From Leifsonia virtsii (GTDB taxonomy: Bacteria > Actinomycetota > Actinomycetes > Actinomycetales > Microbacteriaceae), in assembly GCF_030433675.1 (NCBI RefSeq), contig NZ_JAROCB010000002.1, positions 124,001 through 188,000 on the forward strand: DNA of 64,000 nucleotides, in the 5' to 3' direction. Shown here piece by piece: positions 59,021-64,000 of this stretch. The notes beneath the pieces were generated by a model. The model saw nothing but the letters and a program-made list of their open reading frames with translations. It did no database searches and was not told where the DNA came from. Each line of letters begins with the position of its first letter. The stretch's first letter is position 1. A program made the position numbers and the translations under genes.

Positions 59021-61255
59021 TCAGCGCGCCCGGAACCGCCTCAGACGCAGGCTGTTGCCCACGACGAAGACGCTCGAGAAGGCCATCGCCGCGCCCGCGA
59101 TCATCGGGTTGAGCAGCCCGAGCGCCGCCAGCGGCAGCGCGGCAACGTTGTAGGCGAAGGCCCAGAACAGGTTGCCCTTGATGGTGCCCAGCGTGCGGCG
59201 GGCCAGGCGGATGGCGTCCACGGCCGCGCGCAGGTCACCGCGGACCAGCGTGATGTCGGCCGCCTCGATCGCGACATCCGTGCCGGTCCCCATCGCCAGC
59301 CCCAGGTCGGCCGCCGCCAGCGCGGCCGCGTCGTTGACCCCGTCGCCGACCATGGCGACCACGCGGCCCTGCGCCTGGAGCCGGGCCACCGCGTCCACCT
59401 TGTCTTCCGGCAGGACCTCGGCGATCACCTCGTGGATGCCGACCTCGTCGGCCACCCGGCGGGCGACCGCCGCGTTGTCGCCGGTGAGGAGGATGGGCGT
59501 CAGGCCGAGCGCGCGCAGGCCGGCGACGGCCTCCGCGCTCGTCGGCTTCACCGCGTCGGCGACGACGAGCAGCCCGCGCGCCTCGCCGTCCCAGGCGACG
59601 CAGACCACCGTGCGGCCCGCCGCCTCCTCGGCGTCCCGGCGTGCGGCGAGGTCCGCATCCAGCTCCATCGACCACTCGGACAGCAGGGATGCGCGGCCGA
59701 CCAGCACGAGGTGGCCGTCGACGACGCCGCGGACGCCGCGCCCCGCCTCGTTCGCGAACGACTCCGGCGCCGGCAGGTCCCCGGTCCGCTCACCGGCGGC
59801 CTGGGCGACGGCACGCGCGACAGGATGCTCGGACGCGTGCTCCACGGCGCCCGCGAGCCGCAGCAGCAGCCCCTCGTCGACGCCGTCTGCCGGGACGACC
59901 GCGGTGAGCGTCATGCGGCCCTCGGTGACCGTGCCGGTCTTGTCGAGCACGATCGTGTCGACCGTCTTCGTCGACTCCAGCACCTCCGGGCCCTTGATCA
60001 GCACGCCGAGCTGCGCGCCCCGGCCGGTGCCGACCAGCAGCGCGGTCGGTGTCGCCAGGCCGAGCGCGCACGGGCAGGCGATGATGAGCACCGCGACGGC
60101 CGCGGTGAACGCGACGGCGGGGGAGGAGCCGGAGAGCAGCCAGACCGCGAGCGTGGCGACGGCGATCACGAGCACGACGGGCACGAACACCGCGGAGATG
60201 CGGTCGGCGAGCCGCTGGACCTGCGCCTTGCCCGACTGCGCGTCCCCCACCAGCTTCGCCATCTGCGCCAGCCGGGTGTCGGCGCCGACCCGGGTCGCGC
60301 GCACCACGAGCCGGCCGCCCGCGTTGACGGTGGCACCGGTCACGTCGTCGCCGGCGGTCACCTCGACGGGCGCGGACTCGCCGGTGAGCAGCGAGAGGTC
60401 GACCGCGCTCGCCCCCTCGGCGACCACGCCGTCGGTCGCGATCTTCTCGCCCGGGCGCACCACGAACAGGTCGCCGACGGCGAGGCGGTCGACCGGGATG
60501 CGCTCCTCGCGTCCCTCCCGCAGCACGGCGACATCCTTCGCGCCCAGGTCGAGCAGCGCCCGCAGCGCGGCTCCGGCCCGGCGCTTCGCGCGCTTCTCGG
60601 CGTACCGGCCGGCCAGCACGAACACCGTCACGCCGGAGGCGACCTCGAGGTAGATGTCGCCCGCGGCATCCGAAGGGCTCGCGACGAAGGTGAAGGGATG
60701 CGTCATCCCGGGCATCCCCGCCGTCCCGAAGAACAGCGCGTACAGCGACCAGGCGAACGCGGCGATCGTGCCGATCGACACCAGCGTGTCCATCGTCGCC
60801 GCCCCGTGGCGGGCGTTGACCAGCGCGGCACGGTGGAACGGCCAGCCGCCCCACACCACGACCGGCGCCGCGAGGGTGAGCGAGAGCCACTGCCAGTAGG
60901 TGAACTGGAAGGCGGGCACCATCGCGAGCACGACCACCGGAGCGGCGAGCACGGCGCTGCCGACCAGGCGGGTGCGGAGGGAGGACAGCTCGGGGTCGGC
61001 GTCCCGCTCGGGCCGCTCGGGCTCCCGCGCCGGGAGGGCGGCCGTGTAGCCGGCCTTCTCCACTTCGGCGATCAGGGTCTGCGCATCCATGCCGGCTGGC
61101 ACCGACACGCGCGCCTTCTCCGTCGCGTAGTTGACCGTCGCGGTGACGCCGTCGAGGCGGTTGAGCTTCTTCTCGATCCGCATCGCGCAGGACGCGCACG
61201 TCATCCCGCCAACCTCCAGTTCGAGGTCGGTCACGCCGGTCGCCGGGGTGGTCAC
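59021..61255 (-). CDS. copA: Copper-translocating P-type ATPase (CopA-like)
   Basis: A 744-residue P1B-type ATPase. One N-terminal HMA domain ([19 protein letters not shown] with the GMTCASC metal site), TM helices, the CPC motif in [17 protein letters not shown], the phosphorylation site [12 protein letters not shown] in [10 protein letters not shown], and [21 protein letters not shown] Cu(I) exporter. GTG start, 8 bp after the chaperone stop. Downstream of the CsoR-like site, so likely copper-induced. Confidence 0.94.
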   Translation of the reverse strand: MTTPATGVTDLELEVGGMTCASCAMRIEKKLNRLDGVTATVNYATEKARVSVPAGMDAQTLIAEVEKAGYTAALPAREPERPERDADPELSSLRTRLVGSAVLAAPVVVLAMVPAFQFTYWQWLSLTLAAPVVVWGGWPFHRAALVNARHGAATMDTLVSIGTIAAFAWSLYALFFGTAGMPGMTHPFTFVASPSDAAGDIYLEVASGVTVFVLAGRYAEKRAKRRAGAALRALLDLGAKDVAVLREGREERIPVDRLAVGDLFVVRPGEKIATDGVVAEGASAVDLSLLTGESAPVEVTAGDDVTGATVNAGGRLVVRATRVGADTRLAQMAKLVGDAQSGKAQVQRLADRISAVFVPVVLVIAVATLAVWLLSGSSPAVAFTAAVAVLIIACPCALGLATPTALLVGTGRGAQLGVLIKGPEVLESTKTVDTIVLDKTGTVTEGRMTLTAVVPADGVDEGLLLRLAGAVEHASEHPVARAVAQAAGERTGDLPAPESFANEAGRGVRGVVDGHLVLVGRASLLSEWSMELDADLAARRDAEEAAGRTVVCVAWDGEARGLLVVADAVKPTSAEAVAGLRALGLTPILLTGDNAAVARRVADEVGIHEVIAEVLPEDKVDAVARLQAQGRVVAMVGDGVNDAAALAAADLGLAMGTGTDVAIEAADITLVRGDLRAAVDAIRLARRTLGTIKGNLFWAFAYNVAALPLAALGLLNPMIAGAAMAFSSVFVVGNSLRLRRFRAR

Positions 61256-61263
61256 GGGACGCG

Positions 61264-61473
61264 CTACCGACGCTCTGCGCTGTAGCCCGCCTCGTCGACG
61301 GCCGCCAGCACGGCGGCGTCGTCGACCGGACCGTCCGCCGACACCGCGAGCAAACCGTCGGTCGAGGAGACCGTCACCTCGCGCACGCCGGCGACGCGGG
61401 TCACCTCCTCGGTCACCGCCCGCTCGCAGTGCTCGCACGTCATCCCGGTCACCTGGTACTCGATCGTCTGCAT
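61264..61473 (-). CDS. copZ: Heavy-metal-associated (CopZ-like) chaperone
   Basis: A 69-residue single HMA domain: [19 protein letters not shown] with the GMTCxxC copper site, then [19 protein letters not shown] and [11 protein letters not shown]. It would deliver Cu(I) to the adjacent pump. ATG 61473 chosen; a second possible start lies 9 bp upstream. First gene of the operon behind a CsoR-like operator. Confidence 0.9.
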   Translation of the reverse strand: MQTIEYQVTGMTCEHCERAVTEEVTRVAGVREVTVSSTDGLLAVSADGPVDDAAVLAAVDEAGYSAERR

Positions 61474-61483
61474 GCCAACCAAT

Positions 61484-61500
61484 ATACCCCTACCCGGTAT
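61484..61500. promoter_or_regulatory. CsoR-type copper operator
   Basis: ATACCCCTACCCGGTAT: ATACC/GGTAT arms around a pyrimidine-rich centre, 11 bp before the copZ-like start. CsoR sites share a GTAT/ATAC palindrome with a C-rich centre, and the site is in the promoter-proximal position used by CsoR. No csoR gene lies in the window. Confidence 0.6.
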
Positions 61501-61782
61501 CGGTGCAAGCGGCGGCCCATGATCATCGGTACGCCGGCGGCCTGTTGTTCATCGAGGTCGATTCGAATAGCAATCGCACCCGGTGAAACCGTCTCTCGCG
61601 CGCGAAGGGATGCCCGCGGCATCCCCGCTCTATTCGGCCCGCAGTGAAGCGCCCAATGCGCACGCATAGACCGGCAACCGCGGGCTGCCCCCCGTCATCA
61701 GGCTCGCGAATTCTCTGCGGTACCGCGTCATAGCGGATCGGTTAGTGCGTCATTAACGGTAGAAGGTCACCGGCGCCCCCAC
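61501..61782. other. Gene-free spacer before the P450 gene
   Basis: About 280 bp between the copper operon and the P450 gene; I see no gene in it. GCGTCAT is repeated directly at 61725-61731 and 61747-61753 (22 bp apart), the second followed by TAACGGTAGAAGG. These could be activator half-sites or ECF-type promoter parts. The base composition falls from here to the end of the window. Confidence 0.45.
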
Positions 61783-63030
61783 GTGGGGTTCGACCACCCC
61801 AGTGTGTCCCTCACACGACGCAAGGCAGTCTTTGCAGATTGGCAGAATGTGGCAGTTCGACGACTCGGACCGACAATTACTCGTTACGAACCACTCGACG
61901 TGGATACGCTCGCTGATCCATATCCCGCGTATTCCGCGCTGAGGGCAGTTCCTGGCCTCTACTGGCACGAGGGCATGAGGAGCTATGTCGCCTCGCGGTA
62001 TCACGCTTGCAAGGTCGTACTAAGCGACAACTCTCGCTTCGCGAAGGACCGGAAGCGGATCGCCTCGCTGTCGTCGCCGGACATCCCCCGGAGCGTCCAG
62101 ACCGAGGACCCTCCTAACAGGCTTGGACTTCGGCAGAAATTCAGACAGACACTGCGTCAGATGGATCTAGACCAGATCTGCGCGGAGGTTGGGGAGCGCT
62201 TGGACCAGCGGCTGTCCAACGCGGGTGGCGACTTCGATTTCGTACGCGACGTCGCCAACCCGGCGGCTCTCGACTTGACGGCGACAGTGTTCGGGCTCAA
62301 CCAAGTTCAGGCTGAAGACTATGTGAGTTGTCACCGGGCGTTACAGCGAGCGACCGACGGCGGACTCGATCCGACCCGTCGCACAGAAGGACGTCGTGCC
62401 GGTGCGCTGTTGCAAAAGTACGCTGCCGAATGGATCGAGCAAGACGGGGTCGAAGCACTGCTCGCTCCAGCGAAAGCCTTTGCGCAGAAGTTCCCGAAGG
62501 ACTACGTGATCAACACGTTTGCGGGAATGGTGAACGCGAGCTTCAGTACCGCCGCATCGCTTACGTCGGGGATATTCAGTCTCTTGGTGAGTGACCAGAA
62601 CTTGGTGATCCAAGCTCGTGAGGCCATGCGATCGGGAGCCGGACTAATCGCTGCCAACGAATTCCTGAGGTTCCTGGCACCGGCTCAGGCAACCAGTCGA
62701 TTCGTCGTTCAAGCCTGCGAGGTGGAGGGAACCGACCTTGAACCCGGTGACACCGTTGTGACCCTCATGGCCTCCGCCAATCGTGACCCGGACTACTTCA
62801 AAGATCCCGATGAACTTGACCTCTTTCGTTCTCCCAACCGTCACCTCTCCTTCGCGGCTGGCCCGCATCTGTGTCTCGGGAGAAGGCTTGCAGAGCAGTG
62901 GGGAGCAGAACTGATTCGCCGACTGGTCGAGACAGAACTCTTGGGCACCCTCACCACTGGCCGCGCCGCCCATCTCGACAGCGCGACAGTGAGGTCGATG
63001 GTGTCGCTTCCGGTCAGGCGGGAGTCATAG
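61783..63030 (+). CDS. Cytochrome P450 of a minimal-RiPP-like cluster
   Basis: A 415-residue (or shorter) bacterial P450. The heme loop is SFAAGPHLCLGRRLA with the Cys ligand at about residue 370, ExxR is NEFLRFLAP, and the I-helix reads FAGMVNASFSTAASL, where the usual acid-Thr pair is replaced by a Ser/Thr-rich stretch. Start is uncertain: GTG 61783 (weak Shine-Dalgarno), GTG 61804 or GTG 61849. The gene is co-oriented with the heptapeptide gene 185 bp after its stop. P450s with this partner crosslink aromatic side chains in minimal RiPPs (biarylitides). Confidence 0.85.
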   Translation: MGFDHPSVSLTRRKAVFADWQNVAVRRLGPTITRYEPLDVDTLADPYPAYSALRAVPGLYWHEGMRSYVASRYHACKVVLSDNSRFAKDRKRIASLSSPDIPRSVQTEDPPNRLGLRQKFRQTLRQMDLDQICAEVGERLDQRLSNAGGDFDFVRDVANPAALDLTATVFGLNQVQAEDYVSCHRALQRATDGGLDPTRRTEGRRAGALLQKYAAEWIEQDGVEALLAPAKAFAQKFPKDYVINTFAGMVNASFSTAASLTSGIFSLLVSDQNLVIQAREAMRSGAGLIAANEFLRFLAPAQATSRFVVQACEVEGTDLEPGDTVVTLMASANRDPDYFKDPDELDLFRSPNRHLSFAAGPHLCLGRRLAEQWGAELIRRLVETELLGTLTTGRAAHLDSATVRSMVSLPVRRES

Positions 63031-63214
63031 CGTGCGGACAACAGTCGGCGCAGGCATTCGACAGCGTCTAGCCGGCGTCTGCCAGATCCAGGACTGGTAC
63101 GAGTCTTCGGCTGTCGACCCAATCGCCGCGGCGGCTGGTCGCGAGCCGATAGACACCGAGCGTCGAAAAACGAGGCTCGGTCATCAAATGGAGCATTCGA
63201 AAGGAGGCTTTGCA

Positions 63215-63238
63215 ATGGAGTACAACCACATCACCTGA
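63215..63238 (+). CDS. Heptapeptide precursor gene, MEYNHIT
   Basis: A seven-codon gene (24 bp with stop): Met-Glu-Tyr-Asn-His-Ile-Thr. A perfect AAAGGAGG lies 7 bp upstream of the ATG, stronger than for most genes here. Tyr and His at positions 3 and 5 reproduce the Tyr-x-His core of biarylitide precursors (e.g. MRYYH), which a P450 joins through their side chains. In frame, the same end can be read from GTG 63032 (68 residues) or ATG 63188 (16 residues, MEHSKGG..), but those starts lack a comparable ribosome site. A perfect hairpin follows 4 bp after the stop. Confidence 0.68.
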   Translation: MEYNHIT

Positions 63239-63242
63239 CCTG

Positions 63243-63278
63243 TGTGCGGAGGCTCCCATCCAATGGAGCCTCCGCACA
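63243..63278 (+). terminator. Perfect 14-bp hairpin after the heptapeptide gene
   Basis: TGTGCGGAGGCTCC (63243-63256), loop of 8 (CATCCAAT), GGAGCCTCCGCACA (63265-63278). No U-tract follows, so it is likely a partial terminator or mRNA-protecting stem placed between the peptide gene and the amidinotransferase gene, as often seen after RiPP precursor genes. Confidence 0.7.
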
Positions 63279-63330
63279 TCGACGAAACGCCAGTCAGGAC
63301 GATGGAAGCATCACGATTGAGGAATCCGCT

Positions 63331-64000
63331 TTGACAACCGTAAATACGCACAATGACTGGGACCCGCTAAAGGAAATCATCGTTGGCTCCGCAGAAAACT
63401 ACACATCTCATGACCGCGAACTGTCCTTCGATGTGTTCTTCCATGAGAATCTGTTTCGGTCTGACTGGGCTTACCCCCGCCTGACGCAAGCTACTCGACT
63501 GGACACGGGGCGACGCTCTTGGGCCATCAAGCAGCGGTACGTCGAAGAGCTTTCCGAGGACGTGGAGAGCTTGGCTGTAACGCTCTCAGCGCTGGGGGTG
63601 ACGGTACGGCGCCCCAAGACTCTTCCTCCGAATGCCGCATGCATCTCAGGATTCGGGTGGGAAGCCCCACCTGTACCAGCGCTAAACATCCGCGACAACA
63701 CTCTCATCGTCGGGTCTGAGATCATCGAGACCCCTCCGGCCATCCGATCTCGTTATCTTGAAACGCGACTACTCGCGCCTGTCTTCGCCGACTACTTTCG
63801 GGCCGGTGCGGATTGGACGACCATGCCGCGCCCGGTACTGACGGACACGTCATTCGACCTGTCCTACGCTCGAGACACCGAGTCGACTCTGGGCGGTCCG
63901 ACAGAGCCCATCGAGGAACCGCAGCCGACCCCCTTCGACGTCGGCCTCGAGATGATTCTCGACGGCGCGCAATGTCTGCGGCTCGGGCGTGACATCATCA
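63331..64000 (+). CDS. Arginine amidinotransferase (StrB/GATM family), 3' partial
   Basis: The first 223 residues; the gene leaves the window. TTG start (AACCGTAAATACG follows). NDWDPLKEIIVGSAENY, SALGVTVRRPKTLP, NTLIVGSEIIETPPAIRSRYLE, LAPVFADYFRAGADW and LDGAQCLRLGRDII follow the StrB1/glycine amidinotransferase order. They transfer the amidino group of arginine onto an amine. In StrB1 the catalytic-Asp region reads FDAANVLRFGTD; here it is LDGAQCLRLGRD, a change next to a conserved Asp. The His and Cys of the triad are beyond the window. Likely an RiPP-cluster tailoring enzyme. Confidence 0.82.
   Translation, partial: MTTVNTHNDWDPLKEIIVGSAENYTSHDRELSFDVFFHENLFRSDWAYPRLTQATRLDTGRRSWAIKQRYVEELSEDVESLAVTLSALGVTVRRPKTLPPNAACISGFGWEAPPVPALNIRDNTLIVGSEIIETPPAIRSRYLETRLLAPVFADYFRAGADWTTMPRPVLTDTSFDLSYARDTESTLGGPTEPIEEPQPTPFDVGLEMILDGAQCLRLGRDII

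Noticed and set aside
63032-63238. 68-residue precursor reading ending in MEYNHIT
   Set aside because: The GTG sits 1 bp after the P450 stop with no Shine-Dalgarno site and the sequence before MEYNHIT shows no leader-like conservation pattern I know; the internal ATG has a perfect site. Kept as an alternative start only.
1-64000. CRISPR arrays, rRNA genes, insertion sequences, integrases
   Set aside because: No regularly spaced repeats, no rRNA-like stretches and no transposase or integrase motifs were seen in any frame.

Overview
The window is GC-rich DNA with dense, often overlapping operons, many GTG starts and strong Shine-Dalgarno sites. It looks like a chromosomal segment of a high-GC actinobacterium. 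A Microbacteriaceae-type host (Leifsonia/Microbacterium relatives) is my inference from an LAxTG sortase signal, an actinobacterial ECF41 sigma factor and a DevR/DevS-like pair; I could not run a taxonomic search.

Region 1 (1-15.7 kb) resembles the mycobacterial DosR/DevR dormancy regulon. It holds a GAF-GAF sensor kinase and a NarL-type regulator with a DevR-like recognition helix. Around them are seven universal stress proteins (12 domains), two pyridoxamine-oxidase-fold proteins, a flavodoxin, a zinc alcohol dehydrogenase, an MgtA-type P-type ATPase, a BON protein and small membrane proteins. Five copies of a DevR-box-like 14-mer (GGGACYTTCGGCCC type) lie in the four intergenic regions that would drive these operons. 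Region 2 (15.7-20.3 kb) holds an SDR/XRE divergent pair and a five-gene cassette of ankyrin, SUFU, ankyrin, Tdi1/DUF1851-like and unknown proteins that looks like orphan polymorphic-toxin immunity genes.

Region 3 (20.3-29.3 kb) is one long operon-like run: a NitT/TauT-type ABC importer, a RutA-like monooxygenase, a RutB-like hydrolase, an NtaA/DszA-type monooxygenase, an MFS permease fused to a riboflavin-kinase-like domain, and two flavin reductases. I propose catabolism of a flavin or another uracil-like heterocycle. Region 4 (29.3-33.1 kb) has lower GC and encodes membrane proteins, a coiled-coil protein and a DUF4041-like/T5orf172 protein, ending at tRNA-Gly(CCC).

Region 5 (33.2-43.1 kb) holds a 2-oxoglutarate oxygenase, a PLP lyase, an ECF41 sigma factor with two matching promoters, and the kdpFABC potassium pump preceded by an unlisted 27-codon membrane-peptide gene. 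Region 6 (43.1-51.4 kb) is an HxlR-controlled group (ketopantoate-reductase-like enzyme, two MFS exporters, LysR, EamA, SDR) followed by a fatty-acid desaturase whose Shine-Dalgarno site points at an ATC codon. Region 7 (51.4-61.5 kb) holds a secreted repeat-poor protein, a LuxR regulator, a sigma/anti-sigma/Ig fusion protein, an LAxTG surface protein sharing that sigma operon's promoter, and a copper pump with its chaperone.

Region 8 (61.5-64 kb) is the most striking. It has lower GC and holds a cytochrome P450, a seven-codon gene (MEYNHIT) with a perfect Shine-Dalgarno site, a perfect 14-bp hairpin, and an arginine amidinotransferase running off the window. The Tyr-x-His core at positions 3-5 matches the biarylitide class of minimal P450-crosslinked RiPPs. 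A biarylitide-like cluster with an amidinotransferase is the best candidate here for an undescribed system.
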